Shown here: one piece after another, positions 44,743 through 57,162 of the stretch
Layout of the letters: the number at the start of each line of letters is the position of its first letter
Numbering within the stretch: position 1 is the stretch's first letter
Translations under genes and position numbers: made by a program
From: Zingiber officinale
Taxonomy: Eukaryota > Streptophyta > Magnoliopsida > Zingiberales > Zingiberaceae
Assembly: GCF_018446385.1 (NCBI RefSeq)
Contig: NC_055991.1
Span: 116,107,794 to 116,171,793 of the forward strand
Direction of reading: 5' to 3'
Length of the DNA: 64,000 nucleotides
Notes under the pieces: generated by a model
The model's database searches: none
Told to the model about the DNA's origin: nothing
The model's input: the letters and a program-made list of their open reading frames with translations, nothing else

Positions 44743-46115
44743 TGTTGGTGCGAGAAACATTCGACGATCAAACCTATGTTTTGATTATGTCAAAGGGTTC
44801 AAAGTTAAGTTGTCTTGTTATCTAATGAGTTTGAATGAAATTACAGGAAAGTCCTAAGTGTACTTAGGCAAAAGTCCTAGCTGCGGTTAGGCAGGTGGAA
44901 AACCCTAGGGGGTGGTAACCCTAGGTCCTAGGGGATGGTAACCCTAGGTGAGGAGAAGTCCTAACTGAGGTTAGGCAAGTGGAAAACCCTAGGGGGAAGT
45001 AACCCTAGGTCCTAGGGAGTGGTAATCCTAGGTGGAAAGACTTGGGGGGTCGAAGGCTTCGGGCAAAAATTCTAGAGTCGGGGACTCTAGGTTGAAATCC
45101 TGGTGTCGCAAACTGGGTGGAAGATTGGACGGGTCGTGGAGCGAACGTCCAACAGAAAGTCCTGGAGATTCGGACACTGAGCAAAAATCCAATTGGTCTG
45201 GATGATCAATCTGGCAAACAGGTAAACTCTCTTGAGTGGAGTAGGTGAGGATGCGTTCCTTGGTGAGGGAACAATAGGCGTCGGTTCGACCTAGGGTTTC
45301 CGGAGGTGAAATCCAAAGTCAGAACTAGACAGTCTGGAGACTGTCAAAATAAGTTTTTATTTATCTTATTTTGTTGAACTAACTTTGTTTTGCAGAGTAT
45401 ACCTTGTTTGTACACTAACATGCCTTGTAGGATGAAAACTACACAAGAAAAGCCTCGGATGAATAGTCCCGAAGCACCCTCTATGGAGCTTGGAGGCACC
45501 TCGGGTGACTTGGTCGACAGCCCCGCAGCAAGGCGCGAGGGCGCCCTCCATGGATCTTGGAGGCACCCTGGACGCTACTTGGAGGGCGCCCTCCATGGAG
45601 CTTGGAGGCACCCTCAGACGGATAAGCAGCGAAGATGCAGAAGCTTATAGACGCTGCGATTTTGGCGGGGTTAGAGGTGCCATCCATGCTGTTAGAGGCA
45701 CCCTCAACATGCTACTTAAGCCTGATTCGAGCAACAACTTATACACAACTTGAAATTACGATTCTTCTTCCGTGTGCTTCCCAAAGAACAATCCGACAAT
45801 GCCGTAACTCAACTCCGACACCAGATGCATTCAATTCTCATTTCTTACGTGCTGATATAATCTTTGCATTGATTTTGTACTTCAAAGTTGTAATATTTTC
45901 CAAAGCTATAAAGTTGTAATATTTTCCAAAGCTATAGTGATTGCCCATCGAAAGCACTCTTACGTGCGGACCTTAGAGTAGGAGTTGTCACAGGCTCTGA
46001 ACCAAGTAAATCCTTGGTGTTCGTGTATTGTGTTTATTTTTTCGCTGCGTGTTTTACTCTAAACGAACAAATTAGCCACGAGCGTTATTCACCCCCTAGC
46101 GCTTTCGATCCTACA
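44743..46115 (+). repeat. 5' LTR of element C
   Basis: 1373 bp. Contains an array of CCCTAGG/CCTAGGG words (44890-45035) and GGAGGGCGCCCTCC-type palindromes (45475-45610). ORFs at 45366-45919 are LTR frames. Confidence 0.9.
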
Positions 46116-46377
46116 ATTGGTATTAGAGCAGGGTCACTTCGAATTGGTGAAACCACCATTCAAGCATTTCTTTTTCATGATAATTTTTTATTTTTCGGAG
46201 TCAATCGGAATTAATAAAATTGCTGCCTTCTAACCTGTTTTATCTCAATCAAAATTTTCTCTTGAAGTTGGTGCAACACCATTCAAGTTCGCATATGTTT
46301 TTTCTTAATCTCGCACTACTAATTCAAGACTAAGTCTTGGAACAAGTTTTCTTATTTTTTTACGTGCTAGATCCTTA

Positions 46378-48111
46378 ATGGCCCATGAAGAAGACTACAG
46401 AACAACCCGCCCACCTCTTTTCTCCGGCGAGGACTTTAGCTACTGGAAGAGCCGAATGGAATACCACCTCAAGACGCAAGTCGAAATGTGGATAATTATC
46501 CAAACCGATCTCGAGCTTCCATGAGATGGCGTTGGAAAACTAGTATCATGCGTGAACTGAGATACTAGCTTAATAAAGAAAATTGAAGCCGACGCCAAAG
46601 CAACCTGCACCCTTCAATGTGGCCTAACCAAAGAAGAGCTTAACTGAGTCGGTCCGTTCTCAAGTGCGAAAGAGCTGTGGGAAAAATTGATCGAGCTGCA
46701 CGAGCGCACTTCCGATACTAAGGTAAGCAAGCGTGATTTGATTTTAAATAAATTGTATAACATAAAAATGCAGGAAGGTGAGACGGCTAGCCAACTTCAT
46801 GCGTAGATTCAGGATCTACTAAACGGTCTCCATGGAATCGGTCTAAAGATAGAAAATTGTGACATAATCAAGTATACACTCAACGCATTTTCGAGGAATA
46901 CTTTGTGGGCATCCATAGCAGATGCTTACAAAATATCCAAGGATCTTTCATCAATTAAGTTAGATGAATTGTTTTCCGAATTTGAATTACACGAACAGAT
47001 TAATGTACACTCGGTCGAGAAAGGCATTGCTTTGATTGCAGGTATGAGCAGAACCCGAGAATCAAAAGCTAAGTGCAGAACTGAACTCGAGTCCAAAGAC
47101 GAATCGGACTCAGAAGATGACGACAAAGAGATCACAGCCAAGATCGTCAACCTGTTACGTAAACTCTACAAAAAGAAGAAAGGATTCACCAAGAAGGACA
47201 TCAAAAAGGTAATTCAGTCCAAGAAGGTACAATCAAGTCCAAAAGTGAAGTTCGATGTAACCTACTACGACTGCAACAAAAAAGGACACATCAAAGCCAA
47301 CTTATCAAACCAAAAGGAAGCCAAGAAGCAAAGGAAGAAGAAAGCACTGTAAGCAACATGGGATGAGTCTTCTTCAGAAGAATTCGATGAAGAGCTTGAA
47401 TAGACGAGCTTCCTCGCGCTTACGGCCCAGGAACAACTCAAAGAATCAGAAACTGAGAGTGAATCGGAAATCGAGTCCGAGCGAAGCCACAGATCCGTAT
47501 CCATTTCTGAATAGCCTAACCTTACTGTAAGAAATTCTCAATTTACTAAACTACATAATCTAGTCAATTATCTGATGCGTAAGTTAGCGAAATCCAACCT
47601 CCGAGCCAAGTCACTCCAAAAGGAAGTAACAATCCTTAAGGAGGAGATTAAATTGAATCCTTTGATTGAGCCAGTTCAAATTGGAAGTTCAACTCAAGTC
47701 CAACAACTTGAGGAAGAAAATTTCAATTTGAAAACTCAAGTCAAAGAACTTAAAAACACGTTAGAATGGTTCACTTTGGGTTCCAAGAACCTGGACCTAA
47801 TTCTTGGAAAACAAAGAGTCGTTTACAACGGACCCAGACTTGGGTTTAAGGCTAAACAAAAGTATAGATCTTATTTATCACTTGTAAATAGAGCTAATAG
47901 GAAAATAGTCCAAGCATGGGTTCCCAAGTCGAACTTGGTTAATCAAGTTGGACTTGGGCAATATTGGGTCCCCAAGGATCAAATCCATTACCTTGATAGA
48001 CCTTATCGAGGCTATGATCCAGGGGGAGCCAATAGAAAAATTATTTTTATTTATAAAAAAACTTGTTTGATGCTTGCATTACTGCTTTTATTATATATAT
48101 GCTTAGACTAG
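46378..48111 (+). pseudogene. gag of element C with nonsense mutations
   Basis: One reading frame from ATG 46378 to TAG 48109-48111 (about 577 codons), interrupted by stops but no frameshift that I could see. N-terminal words PPLFSGEDFSYWKSRMEYHL and KELWEKLIELHERT are UBN2 gag signatures. A decayed knuckle (CNKKGHIKAN, missing two Cys) lies near 47270. An acidic Ser/Glu region, a coiled coil (47575-47770) and the C-terminal QAWVPK and QYWVPKDQI words follow. Early stops (near 46522, 46559, 46645, 46804) are three TGA and one TAG. Each could come from CGA or CAG by one C-to-T change. Confidence 0.85.
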
Positions 48112-48371
48112 GCTAGATAAGGACCTATGTTTGATTTACACTTGATCAGTTAGTCCTAGGAGTTACTGTAAAGAAATTAAATATTTAATTTCTTTGAAAG
48201 GCTTTATCTAGAAGTGGTGGATGATCTCATACCCAAGAAGGTCTAGTGCCTCGCCATAGCCTAGAAGTCAATTATCGAAATAAATATTTAATTAACTTAT
48301 TCTAAAACCTGAGTCTAACTCAAATGTAAATCAATCCTTAGATTGTAACCTAAATTGAAGATAAAACTAAC

Positions 48372-48427
48372 CATCTCACAACAACCCATAAGGTTCCCTG
48401 ATTGCCATTTTAGAAAAGGGTGAGATG
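48372..48427 (+). other. Candidate conserved stem-loop 1, element C
   Basis: CATCTCAC (48372-48379) pairs exactly with GTGAGATG (48420-48427), with a 40-nt loop. The neighbouring ATTGCC...AGAAAAGGGTGAGATG is shared with element A (775-803). Confidence 0.5.
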
Positions 48428-48782
48428 GACTTTGTAAATTTTAGACCTAATTAATTAATCAATTAATTAACTTAATTAGCCTAATTAATTAATTAACCTA
48501 ATTAACTAATTAACCTAATCAATTAATTAACCCAATCAACTAATAAATCTTATTAATCTAACTTCTGATTAGACTTAAACTTAATTAAATTTAACTCAAT
48601 TTAACTTATTTAAATTTATTCAATTTAATTTCTTAATTAATTTAACTTAACTAATTTAATTCTAAATTAATTTAACTTAATTAAACTAACATAAATTAAA
48701 ACTAATCAATCTAACCAATTCTTAACCTAACTTAACTTAATAAAAATAATTGACTGAATAAATTCAATTAAACTCAAAACTG

Positions 48783-48836
48783 TCTCACACACACTCATAA
48801 GCTAAACATGCTTGATAATCTAGAATTAGTGAGATG
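48783..48836 (+). other. Candidate conserved stem-loop 2, element C
   Basis: TCTCAC (48783-48788) pairs with GTGAGA (48829-48834), with a 40-nt loop. Same motif and spacing as stem-loop 1. Confidence 0.4.
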
Positions 48837-49878
48837 GAAATCAGGAAAAATAACTTTTATGCTTTTGATTTACTCATGTTTGGACTCTAGAATACCCTAA
48901 AACTTAAAACACTCATTTTTTGCATTAATTGGGGTGAAAGGAAGGTTAAGCCATTAATTTTTATAATTTCAAAATTTTTAAAAGAAGTTCAGTGTTTAAT
49001 TTTTTTTTTAAAGAAAAACAAAACCTTATTTGAAAAAGCAAGTTCAAAATTTTTAAAAAATTTTAAGTTTGTAACTATGCTTTTTATCTAAAAACGGTTT
49101 TTTTAAGCTAAGTTTTTTTCACAATATTTTTAGCTAAAGTGTTTTTATCAAAAGTTTTTTAAGCTATGTACTTAACTAAGTTTTTATCAAATTTTGTTAT
49201 GAAAGCCAAGTACTTAACAAAATAATTATTTTCAAAATTTAGCTAAGTCTTGGTTGTGAAAACTAAGTATTTTCAAAGCTAGGTACTTCACTTAGTTTTT
49301 ATCAATTTTTTTTTAAACTAAGCTTTAATCAAAATCCTTGTTAAGCTGAGTACTTTTAACTAAGCCTTTTTTCAAAACCTTCATAAAACTAACTATTAAA
49401 ACTAAGTTTTTATCAACATCTTTTTCAAACCTAACTGTTTATCAAAATCCTTTCAAAGCTAAGTTTTTTTGAAAAAGCTAAGTGTTTTCAAAACTATATT
49501 CCGCTAAGTAATTTTCAAAACTTAAGTTTATCTAAGTTTTTGTTGAAAAAACTAAGTATTTTCATAGAATTTCTAATTTAGCTAAGTGTTTTTCAAAAAA
49601 ATTATTTTCAAAGCTAAGTGCTACCTTTCAGGGGGAGCTAAAGATTTAAAAATTTGTCTATCTTTACAACCTTCTCTCTATTTAGTATTATTTTTTATTT
49701 ATGTCAAAGGGGAAGAGTAAAGTCAAAGTTAAGAATTTAAACATAATTTTTATTAAAGGGAGAGCATAAGGAAATTTTTATAAATTATTTTAGTTATGCG
49801 CATGCTTAAATACCTTAATTATCTTGTTATGCTTTACTTAACTTTGAACCGTGTTATCATAATCAAAAAGGAGGAGAT

Positions 49879-51266
49879 TGTTGGTGCGGGAAGCATCCGA
49901 CGATCGAACATGTGTTTTGATTATGTCTAAGGGTTCAAAGTTAAGTTGTCTTGTTATTTACGAGTTTGAATGAGATTGCAGAAAAGTCCTAAGTGTACTA
50001 AGGCAAAAGTCCTATCTGCAGTTAGGCAGGTGGAAACCCTAAGAGGTGGTAACCCTAGGTCCTAGGGGATGGTAACCCTAGGTCCTAGGGGGTGGTGACC
50101 CTAGGTGAGGAGAGGTCCTAGCTGAGGTTACGTAGGTGGAAAATCTTAGGGGGCGGTAACCCTAGGTGGAAAGACTTGGCGGGTCGAAGGCTTCGGGCAA
50201 AAATCCTAGAGTCGGGGACTCTAGGTTGAAATCTTAGTGTCGCGAACTGGGTGGAAGACTGGACAGGTCGTGGAGTGAACGTCTAGCAGAAAGTCTTGGA
50301 GATTCGGACGCTCAGCAGAAGTCCAGTTGGTCTAGAGGATCAATCTAGCAAACGGGTAAACACTCCTGAGTGGAGTGGGTGAGGGCGCATTCCCCGGTGA
50401 AAGAACAGTAGGCGTCGGTTCAACCTAGGGTTTACGGAGGTAAAATCCGAAGTCAGAACCGGCCAGTCCGGAGACTGTCAAAATAATTTTCTATTTATCA
50501 TATTTTATTGAACTTTGTTTTGCAGGGTATATCTTGTTTGTACACTAACATGCCTTGCAGGACGGAAATTGCACAAGAAAAACCTCGGATGAACAATCCC
50601 GAGGCTCCCTCCATGGAGCATGGAGGCGCCTTGGTTGACTTGGTCGACAACCCCGCAGCAAGATGCGAGGGTGCCCTCCATGGAGCTTAGAGGTGCCCTC
50701 CATGGAGCTTAGAGGCACCCTCCATGGAGCTTGGAGGCGCCCTGGACGCTGCTTGGAGGGTGCCCTCCATAGAGCTTGGAGACGCCCTCAAGTGGATAAG
50801 CAGCGAAGATACAGGAGCTTATCAACGCTACGATTTTGGTGGGGTTGGAGGCGCCCTCTATGCTGTTGGAGGCGCCCTCAACAGGCTACTTAAGCCTAGT
50901 TCGAGCAACAATTTATACAAAACTTGAAATCGTGATCCTTCTTCCGTGTGCTGCCCAAAGAACGATCTAACAACACCGTAACTCAACTCCGACAACCAGA
51001 AGCATTCAATTCTCATTTCTTACGTGTTGGTATAATATTTGCATTGATTTTGTACTTTAAAGTTGTAATATTTTCCGAAGCTATAGTGATTACTATCGAA
51101 AGCACTCTTACGTGCGGGCCTTGGAGCAGAAGTCGCCACATGCTCCAAACCAAGTAAATCCTTGGTGATCGTGTATTATTTTTATTTTTCCGCTGCGTGT
51201 TTTACTCTAAACGAACGAATTAGCCACGAGCGCTATTCACCCCCCTCTAGCACTTTCGATCCTACA
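49879..51266 (+). repeat. 3' LTR of element C
   Basis: 1388 bp, colinear with 44743-46115, including the CCCTAGG array (50035-50165) and GGCGCC-type palindromes (50600-50880). Confidence 0.9.
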
Positions 51267-51679
51267 CAGCCGAACCGTTGCGACATAGATAAAGTTTTAT
51301 CCACGTCTAGGCACCCAAAGATGTCATGCCAACAAATGGTCAGATCTGACTAGCAGGTTATAAATAGAGCCCTGGTCTCAGTAGTTTAACACAACACTTG
51401 AAAATGATCTTCCTTTTTGTTCTACTTTGTAATCTTGTACTTACAACTGCTGTAAGAGGCTTCTTCGCTAGAAAGAGATTTAATAGTGAACTTTTTAATA
51501 TCTTGTACTAGCAATCTCCTTATTACAAGCCAAGTAAAAGATCTACCTCTTCTTTCTTTCGTGTTAATTAGTTTATTATTATACAAGTGTTTCATAATTT
51601 AGCTTGAAAAGTCGAGAAAGGGTATTCATTTCACTTCAGGGTAATTCACCTCCTTGTTACCGGCCTACGGAGACCAACA

Positions 51680-53094
51680 CTTATTGTCGACGAAGTTAGA
51701 ATTTATCCGATTGGAGGTGCCTTCCATTGCACCGATGACACCTTCCATGAACAATACCAAAGGCGCCTTCCAATGACTTGAAGGTGCCTTGGGTACTATT
51801 CACCTAAAGTCTTTTTGCTCCTTTTGCCTTGCAAGGTATGTTAGTCCAACACGACAATATCTAACCTACAAAACAAAGTTAACACAATAATAACATGATT
51901 TAATTTATGACTTAAACCCTATCCTACAGACCAGGATCTAGTCAAGATCTCAATTTAGGTTTTTGAAATAGACCTAAATTGGATTGCCGCCTAATGTCCC
52001 CTTAACCGGAACACGTCCTTACTTAGTTACTCTCCTCCAGTGACTTACCTTCACTTACCGAGTGTCGAGTTATCTTCTTGATGCCCAATCTGACCCACCA
52101 GGTCTTCTTGCAAGAATCGCACATTCGAACTTTACCAACCAAGAATCGAATATTCCGATCTCCTACTAGAATCACACATCCGGAGTTTCTCCTGCTAGAA
52201 TCCCACATCTGGACTTTACCAATCGGGAATCACACATCCCGATTGGATTTTCTACTTGGTGTCAGGTCCTCTTGATCCGTCAAGTTAGTCAACCCTGCAC
52301 ACTTGATAATGAAAGATCAAAAATAATTTATATATCTCTACAATGGTATGATATTGTCCACTTTGGGTCTAAGCCCTCATGATTTTGTTCTTGGACTATA
52401 CCCAAAAGGCCTCATGTCAATGGAAATATTTTTACTCGTAATCTTTCTAATGTATTTTCAATGTGAGACTATGTTTGTAACCTTGCAACCCCAATAATCG
52501 CCTCCTCAAACAAAGGTCCACAGGGTCCCCCTCAAGAATCGGGTCACTCTTGACCTTCTCTCTAGCATCAGGTCACTCTTGACCTACTTAGCGTCTCCCC
52601 TCAAGCATCAGGTCACTGACCTTCTCAGGGTCTCTCCTACTTCATTCAAGGTTTCACCCACAAGCATCAGGTCACTGACCTTCTCAGGGTCTCTCCTACT
52701 TCATTCAAGGTTTCACCCACATGGTTCGATCATGAATCATGGCTCTAGCTCGTGATTCTTCTGAAGGTTAGTCTAGTGAAGAGCGACTTTGCTCTGATAC
52801 CAATTATTGGGATGCAAAGGATATTCATATATCTTCACAATGGTATGATATTGTCCATTTGAGCCTAAACCCTTATGGTTTTACTCTTGGACTCTATCCA
52901 AAAGGCTTCATGCCAATGGAGATATCTTTTTCTTATAAACCCATGATGTTTCTCATGTATTTTCAATGTGGAACTATGTTTACAACCTTACAACCCTAAC
53001 AGATAACAAGGTTAGATCAACAACAAATCTAACTTTAATTCATTTGTCATTCATCAAAACTCAGGTTTGATCAATGGTGCTAAATGCACCATCA
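51680..53094 (-). repeat. Sirevirus LTR fragment M (minus), split by a TRIM-like element
   Basis: The two halves (51680-52309 and 53007-53094) read on the minus strand as the family-A/B LTR from TGATGGTGC (53094) onward. They are interrupted at GATAA by the miniature element at 52310-53001. The LTR's 3' end is missing; D's LTR end abuts at 51679. Confidence 0.75.
52310..53001 (-). mobile_element. TRIM-like miniature LTR retrotransposon
   Basis: 692 bp with two direct repeats of about 190 bp (52310 to about 52498, and 52805-53001). They share ACAATGGTATGATATTGTCC and the AAAAGGC..CATG.CAATGG block. The complement of 52791-52803 is primer site TTGGTATCAGAGC, directly inside the right repeat. 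An exact 5-bp duplication GATAA flanks it (52305-52309 and 53002-53006). The internal 300 bp is noncoding, with a repeated CAGGTCACTGACCTTCTCAG word. It cannot move without helper enzymes. Confidence 0.85.
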
Positions 53095-53568
53095 GTACAT
53101 TGTCCCTATCTTTTTTTTCGATTACCTTTTCCGGTGGTTCCAGAAGAGGCATTTAGTGGATTATTCAATCGATAAATCTATAGGACCTGGATCTTGGAGT
53201 AGGAGTCGCCGAAGGCTGTGAACTAAGTAAAACCAACTGAGAGTTTTTCTTGTATTCTTTTTAGTTTAAACTTTCTGCTACGATTTTATTTTTAATTTAA
53301 AAAATAACTCCATTTTTCAAAAACACGTGATTCACCCCCCCCCCCTCTCCCCTTTCACGTGCTCACAATCCAACAAGTAATATCAAATCCTAGTTAGCTC
53401 TGAATTAGTGTAACCATCGATCGAGAAGGGGGATCATTGCTTTTTTGATTTTTTTAGTTTCTATCGCTTAATTATAACTACAATAACTGTACCTTTTTTT
53501 CCTCCCACACTACTTACCCCATGACCCCGTCATGGTATTTGTTTCAAGTTTTCTTTTTCAGTAAATAC

Positions 53569-55075
53569 ATGGCTCAAACTGAGGGATCTAGCGCAGTTCA
53601 TCCCCCGTTATTCAATGGAGACGAAATGGAAGTATACCTGAAGACCAATTTTGACTAATGGTTTAGTATCACCAAAGGATACAAGGCGCCAGTCGACCAC
53701 AACACCGAAAATCCAATTAATCCAGAAAATTAGAATCCGGAGATGAAGAAAAAGGTTTAAATATACTTCGAGACCCTCAACACAATTTAATGTGGTCTGA
53801 CGAAGGAGGAGTTGAAGCACGCCCGACCACAAGAGAACGCAAAGGAGCTGTGGGGCAAACTCATAGACCTACACGAAGAGACCAACGACACAAAGGTAAC
53901 TAAAAGAGATTTATTTTTAAATAGGTTATTTTACATCAAATGCAAGAAGGAGAGACTGCAAGTCAATTGCACGTGAGGATTAAGGACATCCTCAACAGGC
54001 TCCACACAATCGGCCACTAGATAGAGAACTGAGATCTAATAAGGTATGCTCTAAACGCATTTCCTCGAAATACACTGTGGAATCCATCGTGGCTACCTAT
54101 AAATTTTTGAGGAATTTGTCTAAATTAAAATTAGATGAATTATTTTATGAATTAGAACTGTACGAACAGACTAACGCCAAATCCGCCGAGAAAGGTATTG
54201 CTCTTGTTGCAGGATTGTCCAAAGAGAAATCCATAACTAAACCAGAACCAGAAGATATGTCTGACCCAAACTCAGATGATGAAGAACACCTAGTGAACTT
54301 GGTAAGAAAGATGTTCACTAGGAAAAAGAAAGACTTCACTAAAAAGGATCTGTAGAAGATTAAGTCCACTGCCAACAATAAGGCAAATGTCACGTGCTTT
54401 GGATGCAACAAGAAGGGACACTACAAGCACAATTGCCAGAATCTAAAAAAAAAATAAAAAATCAAGGTAACCTGGGATGAATCATCATGGAAGAATCGGA
54501 CAGTGACGAAGCAAAACACATAAACTACCTCGCGTTGATGGCATACGAGCCAGAATCAGAAAGTGAATTGGAAGACGGGTCCAAACCCGAATCGAGCTAC
54601 GAATTCATACTCATTTCTGAAGGTTCCAACAAGGTACAATCTACTTTAAGCAAAAAGTTTTTCAAACTAGTTGCATGTTTACTTAAGAAATTGACTATCC
54701 CTGAAAACAAAATAAATAAACTAAGTAAAGAAAATAAAATATTTAACGAACAACTAAAATTAACCTCAATGACTGAGCCGATTTAAGTTGGAATCCCAAC
54801 TTAAGTTACAAAACTTGAGGAGAACAATTCCAGATTAAAAGGTGAAGTAATTGAACTAAAACAACTTCTAGAAAAATTCACAACTATATCCAAGTAGCTT
54901 GATACGATACTTGGATCACAAAGAGTCCGGACTCAGATACAAGTCCAACTCGACTAACAAAACCTTTATATCTCTAGTCACCCAAAAATAAAAATCAAAC
55001 CAAAGCCTGGGTTCCAAAAGTGTGCCTAACTATACAAGTTCAATCAATACTATGTACCTAAAAATAAAATACACT
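53569..55075 (+). pseudogene. gag of element B, frameshifted
   Basis: Begins ATG 53569 (MAQTEGSSAVHPPLFNGDEM). Later pieces are KELWGKLIDLHEETNDTK (about 53845), the ORF at 54077-54355, a complete CX2CX4HX4C knuckle (CFGCNKKGHYKHNC, about 54397-54438), and a coiled-coil stretch (54487-54880). A WVPK-like word lies near 55008. Many stops and frameshifts; not functional. Confidence 0.8.
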
Positions 55076-55734
55076 ACCTAAAACCAAATCAAAATAAACC
55101 AGATAACTCAACATTAATCTCAAAAATTAGACCTTCTAAGTAAAATTCTAACCTAAAGAATAAAATGAAATCAAATAAATCAAAAGCTAAACATAAATTA
55201 AATAAATATAAAATTAATCTAAACTCAAACTATAATCAAGTTTATGATAACTATAAAGTAAATCAACACAAACCTAAAACCTAAAACCTAAACCCAAAGT
55301 TTAATAATTCAAGGGAGGCTCCAAATTAGTTGCCATCTCCAAAATAATAATTTATCCGACTGGGTAATTAAGACTACGTTAAATAGGGATAAAAGTTTAA
55401 CTTAATAAATAGTACTAAAGAAGTTTTGGATGATAGTAGGTTAGGAAAGTTCTATCTATGCATGTCTAGAAAGATATGACTTCGACCTGATGCATTTGGA
55501 TTAGTGGAACTAACTGAAACTACCTCTTACTAATCCTAACTAGTTATACCAAAGTTTTATATTAAGTTCGGTAGGCAGGACTATTTAGAAAATTTTGAAG
55601 GTGTGGTTACTCAAATGATGTTTAAGTGACTCACCACAGCTTAGACGTTTATCCAAAGAATATCTGCTTGTAAAATCCAAAGTTAAACTTGAATCTAACA
55701 CAAGTTAACCAAATCCTGAAATTTAATTTAACTC

Positions 55735-55786
55735 ATCTCACAAAATTATCATATTCCTTTGATTAAAAATATAGATTGGGTGAGAT
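55735..55786 (+). other. Candidate conserved stem-loop 1, element B
   Basis: ATCTCAC (55735-55741) pairs with GTGAGAT (55780-55786), with a 38-nt loop, matching pairs in A and C. Confidence 0.45.
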
Positions 55787-57100
55787 TAATAATGATTAAA
55801 TTAAATTAAAATAAAACAAAACTTAACTTAAAAAATTAAGACTTAACTTAAACTTAAATTAAAACTTAAAATTTAAGCTCAAAATTGAATTAACTGAAAA
55901 TTAAAACTTAATTTAAATTAAAACCTAAAATTAAATAAAATAAAAATTAAATTCTAATTAAAATTTCTTTTAAAATTATTTTTAAAATTGCTTTAAAAAT
56001 TATTTTAAAAATCATTTTAAAAATCATTTTTAAAAACATTTTTAATTATTTTAAAAATTGTTTTAAAAACTTATTTTAAAAATTGTTTTAAAAAAATATT
56101 TTAAAAATTATTTACCTAAAAACTTAGTTAAAATTTAAACTCTTCGTTAAAACTTATTCTTAAATTAAATAATGGTAAACTTAAAGTTTAGTTAAATTAA
56201 TTAATTAAAATTTAATTAACTTAAATTCAAAATTAATAGGTAAACAATTAAAACTTAATTGAATTTCTAACTTAACTAAATCAACCCAATTTAACATAAA
56301 CATAACTTTAATTAATAATCTAGCCTTAATTGATAATTTAAGATAACCTTAATTGAAAACTTAAGTTAATTAACACCTTAATTTAATTTAACTTAATTAA
56401 AACTTTAAATTTACTTTAACTCACTTTAAATTAAATTTACTATACTTCAAAATTTAACTAAAACTTAACTTAATCTTAATTTAATGAATTAAAATGTTTA
56501 TCTTAATTCAACCTATTGTTAAACCTTGATAAATTTATAATTTGTTCAAACTTACAATCTAATTAACTCTAAACTTAATTAATCCTGATTTAACTTAACT
56601 TTAATAAAATAATTTAACTTAAGTTAAATCAAATTAAAACTTAAAGATGAATTGAATTAAAATTAAATTAAAACTAATACTTTTATTGATTATTTAATTA
56701 ACTCAATCAATTAATCCGAAATTTAAGTTAATTAATCAGTTCATACCTAAATTAATTACAACGCAATCTTAATTTAATCTAAACTCAACTTAATACAAAT
56801 AAAATTTAAATAATAGTTAATCAATGCTAATAATAAACAATCCAAACATACATGTAAGTTTGACTTGAAAACTTTGAACTTAACTTTAACTTAATAAAAG
56901 ATTAGGAACCTAAGAAAGAAACTGGGCATGTGCTTCATAGACTAGGACTTGCATTAACTATATTTTTTAAAAAAATTAGGCTAAATAAATTGAATAAGTT
57001 TTCTAAAAATTCTTGTTTCCTTAGTATTTCAAAATGTGTTTTGACCTTAGTCTAGATCACACTTATAGAAAACATGATTCTATATATCTAGATAATGAGT

Positions 57101-57162
57101 ATCTCACAAACACACTAGGTCTACTTTGAATGTATATTTAAAAACTCAGAACGGTATGAGAT
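57101..57162 (+). other. Candidate conserved stem-loop 2, element B
   Basis: ATCTCA (57101-57106) pairs with TGAGAT (57157-57162). Located at the position equivalent to the element A stem-loop within the shared block. Confidence 0.45.

Larger units (their letters stand above)
48112..49878 (+). other. Noncoding 3' region of element C
   Basis: AT-rich. 48440-48770 is dominated by TTAATTAACCTAATTAA-like words. 49050-49620 holds many copies of AGCTAAGTTTTTATCAAA-like words. The purine-rich AGGGGGAGC near 49629 and the tract at 49866-49877 fit the multiple polypurine signals of Sireviruses. Two stem-loop candidates lie at 48372-48427 and 48783-48836. Confidence 0.6.
44743..51266 (+). mobile_element. 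Sirevirus-like gag-only element C (both LTRs present)
   Basis: 6524 bp with LTRs at 44743-46115 and 49879-51266, both TGTTGGTGCG...GATCCTACA. The flanking bases CAACC (44738-44742) and CAGCC (51267-51271) are a target duplication with one mismatch. It splits the LTR of D at the AAAATTATCCACAACC/AGCCGAACCGTTG junction, as comparison with 39840-39875 confirms. The primer site is TGGTATTAGAGC (46118-46129), the gag is at 46378-48111, and the polypurine tract is AAAAAGGAGGAGAT before 49879. Nothing resembling pol is present between 48111 and 49879. By eye the LTR starts differ at roughly one base in ten, so the insertion is old. Confidence 0.9.
39769..51679 (+). mobile_element. Sirevirus-like gag-only element D with nested insertions
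   Basis: Plus strand. A truncated 5' LTR (39769-40288) ends CCAACA and is followed by primer site TGGTATCAGAGC (40291-40302). A decayed gag (40349-41820) and AT-rich DNA follow. The 3' LTR starts TGTAAGTACCCC at 43590 and ends GAGACCAACA at 51679. The 3' LTR is split by solo LTR F (43613-44286) and by element C (44743-51266). The internal region is split by solo LTR G (42152-43093). With insertions removed, the element is about 4.3 kb and has no pol motif. Confidence 0.75.

Noticed and set aside
48440-48770. TTAATTAA-rich stretch as a centromeric or replication-origin satellite
   Set aside because: It lies between gag and the 3' LTR of element C and resembles the noncoding 3' regions of related elements; the repeats are irregular.
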